Assembly (NCBI RefSeq): GCF_001949145.1
Contig: NW_019091798.1
Location: 1-47,797, forward strand
Direction: 5' to 3'
Source: Acanthaster planci
Lineage: Eukaryota; Echinodermata; Asteroidea; Valvatida; Acanthasteridae
DNA: 47,797 nucleotides
Both the position numbers and the translations under genes were made by a program. How positions within the stretch are numbered: the stretch's first letter is position 1; each line of letters starts with the position of its first letter. Positions 24,699 through 34,924 of this stretch are shown here, piece after piece. The notes beneath the pieces were generated by a model. The model had not been told where the DNA came from, made no database searches, and saw only the letters and a program-made list of their open reading frames with translations.

Positions 24699-24715
24699 TC
24701 TGTCCTTGAGACAGA
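24699..24715 (-). repeat. Hairpin of repeat copy J
   Basis: tctgtc (24699-24704) pairs with gacaga (24710-24715) in the same frame of conserved words ('ccctttgc' before, 'acctctagttttt' after). Confidence 0.7.
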
Positions 24716-25559
24716 CAAAACCTCTAGTTTTTGTTTACATTTTAGCTCATATTTCAGACTATTTTATTTTCATTTCATTTATTACGTCATCACGTTAAAA
24801 AATGAAAAATTGTTTCCCATGTGCATTAAACATAAAAGGTGTACATATAGTTCAATAGCATTAAAAAGGATTTTCATTACAACGAATACAAAACGACATT
24901 TATAAAAAACACAGATTAAACAGATAAAACTGGGTTTTTTACAAAGGATTTGTACACGTTTTCTTCCACTTGCCCGCTTTGGTAATTTAAACTTTATTTT
25001 AAGGGCATAGTCTGTCAGCCACAAAGGGTGTCGAAAAAATCGTCATTGTGACGTCACTAGGTGTCACGTGACATGACATCAAAGTTGCAACTTCAAGTTT
25101 CCATATCTTCTGGACTACATGTCCGATTTGGTTGAAATCTTAGAGGTATCTATGAAAGGGTAGTGTTCCAGACATAAATTGACACCATGTGACTATGACG
25201 TCATCATGTGCTAAGCCAAAGGACAGTAAAGGTTCACTCGTCAAAGCACTGTATCTCCAGAAATGCATGTCCAATTGGGTTGAAACCTTTAAGATATCTT
25301 GCAGGGGAAGACATTTAGGCGAATATTTACTTTACGATGATGACGTCATCAGGTGACAAGTTACGTGACATTAAAGGGACCCTCTTCAAAGCACTATATC
25401 ACCCGAAGTGTATGCGCAACTGAGTTTCATAAACCTTGCTGTTATCTTGAAAGGAAAGTGTTATAGACAAAATCTGACCTGGTGTGATGATGACGTCAAA
25501 AATCCGTAAAAGCCCTTTGTTCTGTCCGTAAGACCAACAAAATCTCTAGTTTTCTGTGT

Positions 25560-26572
25560 TGTAGGGAAATCATGCAGAAGACTGTTAATCCTTTGCAAAC
25601 CACATGTGCATGTAATGTGTTTTCGTTTTCCTAGCTCAAGCAAGCTTTGGGACTTGATATATTTCTGGCGATCGATAAACCATGCTGCCGACATTTACAT
25701 GGCAGATATTTTTCATACGTTCATTTATAATGCCTTTTATATTGACACGTTTTGTTCGGATTTATATTAATGGCAAGTGATTATAATTTTCGTTTGTGTT
25801 ATTTTTAAATGTTTATTTATATTTCTTGCTTTTATTCGTAATTTCTGTTTTTCCTTCCCCCCCCCATGGTTTCCCTACGGGTAGTGGTGTAGGTATATGC
25901 AATATTTTATGGGAATCACTCTTACTGAAGTACCAAATTGCTACGGCGGAAGGATTACTGAAATTTCCCAGTTATTGTTCAAAAATATACTATTTTTATC
26001 ATCATGTTGCTCTTCCGTGGGATTTTCTTTTCAAATCAGGTTTAAAGACGTGAAGCATGTCTCTATTAATCCTATGAACACCAACTTGTGCACTTTGGAC
26101 AAGCTCTTCAAGCCGAAAAATCTAGTTTTCTGACGCGAGTCAAGCATGTGCATCATTTTTATATCTCTTCAAGAGCTACAACTGCGCTTTTACGGACATA
26201 CTGCCTCGACATTTTTAACCAGGGCGATAGATCTGTACGAAATCAATGTTGAACAATGATAGCAGACTATGGATGCATAGTTGTTTGTTTTCAGCCTCTA
26301 ATTATAATAGCTTGTCTGGTCCCATGACTCGACAACGTGTGTCTGGTGTAGGAAAAAATCCGCCATCTCCATGGGGGACAATGACATCACACAAGACTGC
26401 AGTGGCAGGAACCAGTTTTTGCATGAATATAATAACCGACAAAACTGGAATCCGAACACTTGGTCAATGACAGATCTCTTTTCACCACAATACATAAACC
26501 AGCATCGGTTATCTGTGCAAAGTGTTCCATTGGGAGACTGTAGCCAAATTCTACCTGATTCTGCATCTGACA
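25560..26572. other. Upstream region of the glycosyltransferase-like gene
   Basis: No coding block is recognised. The last few hundred bases presumably include 5' UTR or promoter of the gene that starts at 26573, but I see no clear TATA box or initiator I would defend. Confidence 0.4.
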
Positions 26573-28337
26573 ATGGCAAGGTCCCTTGTGTTCTTTTTTG
26601 CATTACTTGTGTTCTTAACGATCTCACTCCTAATTTACCAATTCCTACTCACAAAATGTCAAAGTTGTCATGTAAGTGTTCCCTTTCCAACGAGTCCGGC
26701 TATTTTCCGAAATAGTTCTCTGTTCTCCACTAAAGACCATACCCTGACGCTCACCCTCCGCATGGCTGCCGTGCCCAAACTGACTCAGCGTCTGTACTGT
26801 GACTTCTTACGATCTGCCGTGCTGTTCTGGTCACCGAAGCTTGGGCACATCAGCCTGATACTTGACATGGAATCGGAAGCCGATCATCAGTTCGCAGTTC
26901 GACTGAGACAGCAAGAGCCTGCATTTGGCCTCAAGTTTGATTTCATTTACGAGCCTCTCCCAAAAGATACCTCGATCTTGAAATTAGAGAAAGATCGAGG
27001 GTACAGCCGCCAACTATGGAGCAGTTTCTTCATGGATCTGTTCATCAAAGCACCCATTATTGCTTGGATTGACACGGACGGAATGTTTACGACGCCCGTC
27101 ACCAATGAAAATATCTTCAACGACCATCGATTACGAGTGGTAACATATACTGACTGGAACATTCCCCGTAGACATGGCTGGGACAAAACAACGAAATGTG
27201 CAATGGGTAAGAATCTGGTGGCAGATTTCATGACATATTTCCCGGTGTATATCTGGACAGACACCATACGGAATTGCAGGAAACACATCCTTAGACATAT
27301 GAAAGTAAGTAAAACATAAAAAACCTTTTTTAATATTTGAAAACATTTCCATATTTTCCCGATATCTTTGCGTTCCTTTTTTGCCACATACTAAAAGCTC
27401 AGCTATCATGCCAAACGGAATTGTTGACGAGTACAAAAACCAAAGAAGCTTCCTGGTTTCCCGAAATTAGTTTCAGATTTTGTGAACCATTTTCCTGACA
27501 AATTCAACTTTAATGAAATGGACATTGATATCATTTATAATTTTGAGATATCGTTTCTGAAAAAGTTTCACTATATCTATTTTCAACGCTTTTTTCTTCC
27601 GGACTATGTTTTCAACTTACACCCCGAGAGAAATTGCTCGCTCCATAATTTGAATCACATGCTCTTGAGATTGTGTTTGTTTCAACTTTAGTAGCATATC
27701 TGTGATCACCTTGGGTAATTTGTTGCGCCTGTAAGACTTACGCTTGAAATCTATTTTTCAGGTATCCAACTTTGAGGATGCCTTCAGAAAACTGAAGCTG
27801 AAACGGGCACGGGTCAGCCCCGTCAACATTTTGTTGAATTACGCTTACTACTATGAACATGATCGTTATGATTGGCATCTGGATGTCAACAACGACTTGG
27901 AAGCCTACAACTCCAAACACCTTCAACCCGGTTTCGAAATCAAACCCAATGATACCGTTCCAGATGTTCGTGTCACGGTGCACGCAGGAAGGCACTTCTT
28001 AAAAACTCCTAATCCGTTGCTGCAGGGATATTGTACTGTCAAGCGGTACATTGGAACACCGCCTGCTTTCTGCAGAGAGTTTGAAAATGTCACAAACTTT
28101 CAACTCTTCGAATTTCTGGCGGAAAGAGGCGTCTCTTTCAACCACCTTGCAACTTGGTGCTCGCCTAATAATGGTGGGCGCGAAGACTGCAGCCGACGGA
28201 TTGAAGCACATTATAAGAATGTTCGCAAATATTACACTTTGGGATGGTACGATCTAGATTTGCATCGGGTATTAGCTGTTGAGAAAGAAGCAGCAATGGA
28301 GAACATAACCTGTCCCAAACTATTTGACTTTAAATGA
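26573..28337 (+). CDS. Two-exon type II membrane glycosyltransferase-like protein
   Basis: Exon 1 runs 26573-27304 and exon 2 27762-28337. The intron has a consensus donor (GTAAGT at 27305) and acceptor (TTTTTCAG ending 27761), and joins in phase 0, giving about 435 residues. The ATG at 26573 is chosen because it places a hydrophobic segment (residues about 5-26) directly after a short Met-Ala-Arg-Ser start, a type II signal anchor as in Golgi enzymes. The luminal part contains 'WIDTDGMF' with a DxD (Asp167-Thr-Asp169), the usual metal/nucleotide-sugar site of GT-A glycosyltransferases, and NxS/T sites (for example Asn near residue 47, and 'ENVT', 'ENIT' in exon 2). Exon 2 has paired Cys residues ('YCTV', 'FCRE', 'WCSP', 'EDCSRR') and a 'GWYDLDLHRV' stretch. 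Substrate is unknown. Both frames are intact, so it looks functional. Related broken fragments occur at 28438-28556 and 43160-43390, showing a local gene family. Confidence 0.85.
27305..27761 (+). other. Intron of the glycosyltransferase-like gene
   Basis: A 457-bp AT-rich GT-AG intron with a pyrimidine tract before the acceptor. Nothing nested is seen. Confidence 0.85.
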
Positions 28338-28437
28338 TGGAGCGCGAATGTCGCTGTTAATGTATTGTCTGATTCTTTAAGCAAAAAAGCCGCCACGTAG
28401 CCAATTAGGGGATCTCTCTAACTCCTGAAAATTTATG

Positions 28438-28556
28438 TGAACATTTCCCGTGAAAATGGATGGGACAAAACAATGAAATGTGCAATCGGTAAGAATCTGG
28501 TGGCAGATTTCATAACGTATTTCCCTGTGTATATCTGGAGAGACACCATACGGAAC
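28438..28556 (+). pseudogene. Duplicated exon-1 fragment of the glycosyltransferase-like gene
   Basis: About 100 bases match exon 1 positions ~27160-27275 with roughly 90% identity ('aagaatctggtggcagattt', 'gtgtatatctgga.agacac'). The fragment sits in the 3' flank or UTR of the intact gene, ends abruptly at 'acggaactt', and cannot code alone. Confidence 0.85.
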
Positions 28557-28614
28557 TTATCTATACCTTAATTATACTCTGCTAGTTTTTCTGATGATTG
28601 ATTGTTGGATTACT

Positions 28615-28620
28615 AATAAA
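28615..28620 (+). terminator. Candidate polyadenylation signal AATAAA
   Basis: First clear AATAAA after the stop codon of the glycosyltransferase-like gene, about 280 bases downstream. If used, the exon-1 fragment would be part of the 3' UTR. Confidence 0.45.
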
Positions 28621-31600
28621 GGTCATTTTTTTGTTTACTAAGAATATGTTTAGAGTTCTTTTATGAAATATTTTCTTCTTGAAATATTCTCTCACGAAAC
28701 GATCCTTTTCAGAAACAAGTAGTATTTTACTTGCTTAAAAGTATGAAGAATTTGCATTGAAAGACTTAGGATTAAAGAATTGTGCAGTGAATTAGTCAAT
28801 ATACCCATACTTTATACTTTTGTATATGTGTTGCAGCACACACGTGTCAAAATAGGAAAATACCCTCGGTAATAAAACAGCATACTAACATCTCCCCCAA
28901 ATTAGCAAGCTTTCACAAACCAACAACAAAACCGAAGAAATGAAATTGCTAACCTGATGGATATTCAGAATGAAACTCTCTCTCTTGAATATTAACGTGA
29001 ACGCCCAAAATCTATACATAAAACATGGCCATTATCTTAGCGATAATGAAGAAAGGGCTGTTTTGCGCAGTTAGAAACAAAAACTGATTCTTGGCCATGC
29101 CTGAGGCCAAAAACGTAGATGCACATTTTGCAGTGTTTGCATGAAGAGAAAAGACAATTTTATCAGACGCTAACTACATTTTGAAATGTAAAATAAAGGG
29201 CTCGGTTGGCATCATAGTGTGTCACACGGCAACACATGTAAACAAAACAAAGTAAACATGCCCTGAGGTGATATTTAATCTCCCACATGCGCAATCCTCA
29301 TGCAGAGTACACAAACCTGTTGCTATGCAGTTGAGTCATCAAAATTACGGCGCAAGGCTAGCCAGACTGGCTTTTTACTAGTCCGCCAGTATTTTCACTA
29401 GTCCACGGTCCACGTCTTCCCAAAATATTCAACATTTTTTTGGTACTAGTGATTTCTGCTCCAACATCATGCATAATAGTGTGCACTCGGTGCTGACTGT
29501 TGTTTAATTGTTGATTGGGGTAAATCACAAATGACCATGGGAATTATGAATTTCCAGAAAAATCATGATTATAACTCTACTTAAGCAAATTAAACACATA
29601 AAGTGGTTACCTGCTGAAAATTGTTTGTTTTATTCACAATCCAAGAGACAGAAAAAAACCATATCATTATGAAAAGTTTATATACATGTATATGTACTGT
29701 ACATGTATGTTTTATGCAGAATGCACACGTACACGCATATATGTAAAGTACATGTAAGCCCGGCGAAATGTACAGTACATAAAGCATGGATGTATATAAA
29801 AAACCCTGGACTTGCAACGCCTTTGTATGAAGTAGAAGCCAACCAGCGGCCATTTTACCGAGACCAATACAAATGTGCGGGTTGACTCGCTTCTATTGAC
29901 GCCAGGGAGAACAAAGGCGGGCATTGCCGGGCAAGCTTTGTATCCGCTAGTGGATTCAATAGAGGGATCCCAATACGACGCTTTAGCGTCGATGTGTGCA
30001 CTTCCGCGTTTGAAAACGAGGCTGTATGTGTCAACTTCAATTCTTAATACGATCAGACGATTGAAAGTAAGGAGTCAAGACACAAAACACATAAAGGTAT
30101 GTTAAATTCAGACTTTTCAAGCTGCAAATTTTTGTGGAAAGGTCTTTCAGGATGACTCGACACGTGAAATCAAAAGAGAAAATTACGACAATTGAACGCG
30201 AACTAACGTACCTGCGATGGTCGTGTATCTTGTGCAGTGGGCGTGGCTTAAACTGAAGTGGCGTCACACTTACGAACCGGATACTGCATGTACTGTGTGG
30301 ACTCCGCGGGCGCACGCGAGGAAGTTCAACACAGAGAGCCTCGGTGTCGATGCAGGTATGCGTAGACGGCGCTAATGTGAAAGCCCTCTATGGTCTGTAT
30401 AAGCTGATTAAGAGCATTGTGAGTCCAGATAGTTTTATATACGTCCGTGACATACAGTACATGTTCGTTCTCGACTGTGTCCAGTAACCGTGGGGTGCAT
30501 TCCACCAAATGGTTGTATTTTTGCATGTGAGCTCATTATTATTTAGTGATCCCACGGTTTTTTTTACAATAAGACATTCCATAATCAGGAGAGATCATAG
30601 AAATATTTTAATAAATCCCAAATTTGGGACTGATAATTTCCAGTTCGGGGTATTTCTTTCAAAAGCCACTGTGGCGGGCGGCTACATTCAGAGCTGAGCG
30701 CGAACTTTTACTACTATTTTGGAGGTATCCTCTGGGAAAGGCGAATAAAAAAAAACCAACGACGGCTTTCGCTAGACCGCCGCGGTTTTAACTCGAATTT
30801 GGGTTGCAGACCAGTGTTAAGGTCGAACCCTGCTAGTAGTAGGGGAAAGCAAACCAGGTCCACAGGCAAGTGCATGTTCACAGGTACATGCAGTGGGACA
30901 TTATCAACACAGGGGTCTATTGAAATGATGCTCAAGTGTTGCCTTGATGCCCAACCATAGACAAGTTGTCCCTTCAAGACTGTAGTTCTTGCTTACTGTT
31001 TATTCTGAAAATGGCAGAAAATGTGCGACATTTGGAATGGTGCAATTCTATGACATTTAACTTGGGTACCGTTCTCTATGAAAGGACTCTTACATAGCCC
31101 CAACACATGCTTAACAATTTACTTACCAACTGGTTGTCAATAAAGGATGTCATTGTGTCCTTGGGAACGTTTATCGTCCACCAGGTTCATCTTATGATCT
31201 GTTATTTAAAAAATGCACTTTCAGTACGTTTTGGAGTCTAATTTGGTAAAATGTTTTGTTCATGAGAAAAAATAATTTGGCTGTGATTGCTTGATAAGGC
31301 AGTAAGACAGGCCATTTACACCCCCTTCAACCTCATTTAAGAACTTGTAGCACATCGTCTTTTGAAGACTCTTGCAAATTCACATCATCTCAAGAAAAAG
31401 CACTTTAGAATTCACTCATATGTTTTTTCCACCTGGCCACAAACTTCAATATCAATCCAACCTTGGGAATAAGGCTACGGATATCATCTTCTCTAAGAAG
31501 TTTCATCGCCTCCATGTCAATGGCATTATCTGCATGTGTCACTTGATACGATAGCTAAACAAAACAAAAAATGACTAAGAATTCATAAAAGAACTGTACC

Positions 31601-31761
31601 TTTGAAAGTTTACTGAGATTCCTATCGGTCGAGAGCCTTTTACATGGCCACATTCAAACGGAAAAAGGACCTACTAGAAACCTACTATAAACTGTCTTCG
31701 TTAGACTCTCCGAGTAAAAGTACGGTATTATGAGCATGTTAGTTTATGACAAGCAACACAT
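28621..31761. other. Unassigned intergenic DNA
   Basis: No recognisable gene. Features of note are an AT/GT-rich patch with alternating 'tacatgta' words at 29680-29760 and a short GC-richer block at 30170-30360. The last part (about 31580-31760) runs into the ATTTG microsatellite, a position reminiscent of a retroelement 3' end, but no coding tail was found. Confidence 0.4.
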
Positions 31762-32194
31762 ATTGATTTGATTTGATTTGATTTGATTTGATTTGATTTG
31801 ATTCGATTCGATTCGATTCGATTCGATTCATTTCATTTCATTTCATTTCATTACATTTCATTTCATTTCATTTCATTTCATTTCATTTCATTTCATTTCA
31901 TTTCATTTCATTTCATTTCATTTCATTTCATTTCATTTCATTTCATTTCATTTCATTTCATTTCATTTCATTTCATTTCATTTCATTTTATTTTATTTTA
32001 TTTTATTCTATTTTATTTTATTTTATTTTATTTTATTTTATTTTATTTTATTTTATTTTATTTTATTTTATTTTATTTTATTTTATTTTATTTTATTTTA
32101 TTATTTTATTTTATTTTATTTTATTTTATTTTATTTTATTTTATTTTATTTTATTTTATTTTATTTTATATTATTTTATTTTATTTTATTTTAT
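31762..32194 (+). repeat. Compound pentanucleotide microsatellite ATTTG / ATTCG / ATTTC / ATTTT
   Basis: Four consecutive homogeneous blocks of a 5-base unit, each differing from its neighbours by one or two substitutions: (ATTTG)n, a short (ATTCG)n, about 33 copies of (ATTTC), then about 40 copies of (ATTTT). Rare interruptions occur near 31851, 32006, 32100 and 32166. The 135-codon open frame across it is an artefact of the period. Confidence 0.95.
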
Positions 32195-32398
32195 TCCCGG
32201 CCTAATTAATTTTTTATCAGAAAGATTCCCAACACATTTTTCAACTTCATGGGTACAATGGGGTTTGCACATCTTTCAATCTACGTACATGTACTACATT
32301 GGAATACAACTAAGGCCTACATCATGTTTATAATTATACCGGTATGTACATAATATACATGTCGGCCTACATACGACACCAACTCAAAACTTGTGTAG

Positions 32399-33025
32399 TT
32401 TTACCATAAACTGTTTATATTTTTAGCCTTTTTTAAAGAACTGCCTTGCTCAGATAATGAGTAAGTTATAAGCCTTCTCTTTCAGAAGTCTCAACTTGAT
32501 CCAAGATTCTCCCTTTTAACCGGAAGAATGAGGTTTTAAGAAAAAAACGAAATAACATTTCTAACTCTATAATTAAAACAGATGTCAAACCAAGAATCCA
32601 ATATCAATTACCACTTTTGCAAACACAAAACTGAGTCTCTCGACGTGATAGATGCTTGTAATTCTGAACATTGTTTAAATTCTATTCATATCAACCGATG
32701 TATCGATTGTTTTACCATATTAAACTGTTTATATTTTACACCTTTTTTTAAAGAACTACCTTGCTCAGATAATGAGTAAGTTATAAGCCTTCTCTTTCAG
32801 AAGTCTCAACTTGATCCAAGATTCTCCCTTTTAACCGGAAGAATGAGGTTTTAAGAATAAAAATGAAATAACATTTTCTAACTCTATAATTAAAACAGCT
32901 GTCAAACCAAGAATCCAACATCAATTACCACTTTGCAAACACACAACTGAGTCTTTCGACGTGATAGATGCTTGTAATTCTGAACAGTGTTTAAATTCTA
33001 TTCATATCAACCGATGTATCGATTG
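32399..33025 (+). repeat. ~315-bp tandem duplication at the left end of the viral element
   Basis: Unit 1 (about 32399-32710) and unit 2 (about 32711-33025) are offset by 315 bases and nearly identical ('cagataatgagtaagttata' at 32451 and 32766; 'cggaagaatgaggttttaag' at 32521 and 32836). The copy junction falls inside the N-terminal coding part of the Cys-rich gene. Confidence 0.9.
32582..32779 (+). pseudogene. Truncated first copy of the Cys-rich gene
   Basis: It begins with an ATG and a 40-residue leader ending 'INRCIDC', then runs into the start of the second duplication unit and stops. It keeps the start codon that the second copy has lost. Confidence 0.75.
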
Positions 33026-33353
33026 TGTAAATTGCACCAATTGTTACTGTGGCACCGACTGTCGAGATTGCAGAAACTGTGAAAATTGTGTAAGCTGTAC
33101 CGATTGTAAACAATGCGACAATTGTAAAAATTGTCAGCGTTGCAAAGACTGTGAAACCTGCAATGAATGTCCAGATTGTGCCAACTATTGTACGAACTGC
33201 ATCGAATGCGAAAGGTGTATACATTGTGATCAATGTGATGACTGTAAAACCTGCGACCAGTGCGAAAATTCACGCGATTGCGACAGCTGCGCCAATTGTA
33301 AACAATGTACCGGTTGCAATGACCCAGGAAGAACCGGAAACCACAGCGCCTAG
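32961..33353 (+). CDS. Cysteine-triplet (xxC)n repeat protein
   Basis: About 110 residues from 'ACNSEQCLNSI' onward are built almost wholly of consecutive xxC triplets (for example 'NCVSCTDCKQCDNC'), with more than 30 cysteines and Asp, Asn, Lys and Glu as fillers. It ends in a short non-Cys tail. The ORF as given opens at a GTG; the leader in this copy lacks its ATG (ATG to CTG relative to the first copy) and has a one-base deletion, so in its present form it may not be translated. The triplet pattern could make a metal-binding or disulphide-stacked fibre or solenoid; that is inference. It sits beside the viral gene block, with an A/T-rich start region like those of the viral genes. Confidence 0.65.
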   Translation: MIDACNSEQCLNSIHINRCIDCVNCTNCYCGTDCRDCRNCENCVSCTDCKQCDNCKNCQRCKDCETCNECPDCANYCTNCIECERCIHCDQCDDCKTCDQCENSRDCDSCANCKQCTGCNDPGRTGNHSA

Positions 33354-33487
33354 TTTACCACCCACGACCCCTCAAAGAAAAACCATTAGACGGTCACAAT
33401 GAAGAGAAATTATCTTTAACCGTAGGAGCTATTGCTAAAAAATTCATTTCTCCATTTCGAGAAAGGGAATCATTTTGTTTTGCCCAC

Positions 33488-34140
33488 TTACATCTTCTGC
33501 ACGTAAGTGCAAATCAAAACGCCTAAATCCATAAATAAAGTCCAAACGTTACTGGCAATCCAACCGACTGCCTTACTCGCCGCGTTAAATATCCAATTCA
33601 ATACGCAGTCAATGACTCCGGGTAAAGCCCCAAGCGCTTTCAAGCCCAGTTTTTTTTAAATGTTTGTCAAATTTTGTAGACACCAGCTGCTCTCAGGGTG
33701 GCTCCTATAATTGCAACTATGGTAGCTCGCCTTTTACCGTCTGTAATGATTCATCTAAATCGACAAGTTCTCGGTAGTTTAACCCTTCTGTGTGGGCTTC
33801 TTGGTTTACAGTGATCTCTTCCATGATGTTGCTTAATCGGTCTGGTATTTGGGCGGCTTCTTGCATTTCAATGTTTTCAGGGTGATTTTGGGAAAGTTTA
33901 TTTCTAGCTATTTCTAATGCTTCTCGTTTTGTTTTGCAGGCAGTATAGTCTCTAAAACCTAGAACGCGTCTGACAAAATCTGTGTTTGTTTTAATTTTTG
34001 ATGGTACTTTGACTAAGAAACTTACTGTTGTCGTTTTGTTGACTCAAAATAATTTTTCTGCCTCCAACCTTGACATATAGACGTTCTTTATCATTGAGAT
34101 TAAAAACGTTTGGATCCCTAATTAATTAACGCTTCATACC
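33488..34140 (-). pseudogene. Viral-element membrane protein with C-terminal hydrophobic segment, frameshifted
   Basis: Minus-strand blocks read from about 34120 ('RDPNVFNLNDKERLYVKVGG') through 34030-33740 (a hydrophilic middle with 'VRRVLGFRDY' and 'ITVNQEAHTEGLNYREL') to 33640-33488 (a C-terminal part with 'LGALPGVID' and a hydrophobic run ending at the stop 33488-33490). At least two frame changes and stops lie between the blocks. The wording and position are like small structural/membrane genes beside the capsid cluster of Polinton-like elements. Role is inferred. Confidence 0.6.
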
Positions 34141-34249
34141 CGTTTTTTTTTTAATTTCTTTCTTTTTTTAATTTCTGTTATTTCATCAAGATGTATCTCT
34201 TCTGGATCATAACTGCCTTCGGCTATCTTACTTTAAAATAAACCAATTT

Positions 34250-34492
34250 TTAACTGAAGCTACCTGGTATAATACCTTGCCCCACGAGCCAACCCTGTGT
34301 AGCCAATGCACCACTGGCAATAGCAGTCATTTTGGCTGTGTCTTCTACCAATAATTTATTTAGATCGGGTGGCTTGATTTTTAGTAGTTTATTTCCAAGC
34401 ATAGCGTACCCCATTGAAATTGCTGAAACTACTGCACCGTGATATACCGTGTTGGCAATCCCGTTTACGTCGGTCGATTTTGCGTTACTCAT
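34250..34492 (-). CDS. Small conserved hydrophobic protein of the viral element
   Basis: An intact 80-codon frame from ATG at 34492. A Gly/Ala-rich hydrophobic half ('GAVVSAISMGYAMLG', then 'TAIASGALATQGWLV') suggests one or two membrane segments. The A/T-rich leader before the ATG resembles the other element genes. It is one of the few intact frames here. Function is unknown; probably a minor virion membrane protein. Confidence 0.6.
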   Translation of the reverse strand: MSNAKSTDVNGIANTVYHGAVVSAISMGYAMLGNKLLKIKPPDLNKLLVEDTAKMTAIASGALATQGWLVGQGIIPGSFS

Positions 34493-34517
34493 GTTTAAAT
34501 ATATGATTTTTTAAAAT

Positions 34518-34867
34518 TTACTCCATGTCTAAAATTTCCGGTGCGGGAGCTTTCACATGAGGTTGCGTGGGCGCTTTTATCTCAGAGGGTTTGTTTTGTT
34601 TTTTTTTAAACAACGCGAGTGCTATTCCTCCATTTACAAGTCCACCTATGATCAAATTTTTGTTGTCTGCGATAGATTGATATCGGAATTTTGCCTCAGA
34701 TTCTGGTTCGGCGATTTTCAACTGAGTTAGTTGCACTTTCATCTTCTTTTTATGTTCCGCCAGGCGTTTGCCCGGTTCGACTCTTTTGGGGTTTTAACTT
34801 TGGTCACCGTTGGGACTTGTTGGTTCACCGAGCTTGGTGCTGGCGTAGGTGGTAATTCTGTTGACAT
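34518..34867 (-). pseudogene. Viral-element small protein with one hydrophobic segment, single frameshift
   Basis: An ATG at 34867 opens a Pro/Thr/Ser-rich leader. After a one-base frame change near 34795-34800 the reading continues in a Lys/Arg-rich block ('GKRLAEHKKK') into the 34742-34518 frame, which contains 'LIIGGLVNGGIALALF', a probable membrane segment, then a Lys/Pro-rich tail. The basic 'GKRLAEHNKK'-like block next to a transmembrane helix is typical of a small protein in this element class. Function is not known. Confidence 0.6.
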
Positions 34868-34924
34868 CTCCTTTTACAATTGTAGGATTTTTATTAATAG
34901 CCAAGTGTTTCGTTGTTACGTGCC

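Larger units (their letters stand above)
22420..25560 (-). repeat. CRE/E-box repeat array, reverse orientation
   Basis: This is the mirror image of the left array. 'gatgacgtcatca', 'gtcacgtgacattaaagg', 'tatatctcctgaa...tgtcc', 'ttgaaaccttgcagatatct' and 'aatattgacctgatgtgatg' recur every 100-300 bases. Unit-end hairpins lie at 22906-22923, 23717-23736 and 24699-24715 next to 'acctctagtttt'. No host gene is visible. Confidence 0.8.

Noticed and set aside
31798-32205. 135-codon open frame rich in Phe, Ile and Ser
   Set aside because: It is the translation of the pentanucleotide microsatellite. A 5-base period without stops stays open in all frames.
32961-33353. CRISPR-like or satellite array
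   Set aside because: The repeat is a protein-level triplet with varied codons, not a DNA repeat with spacers.
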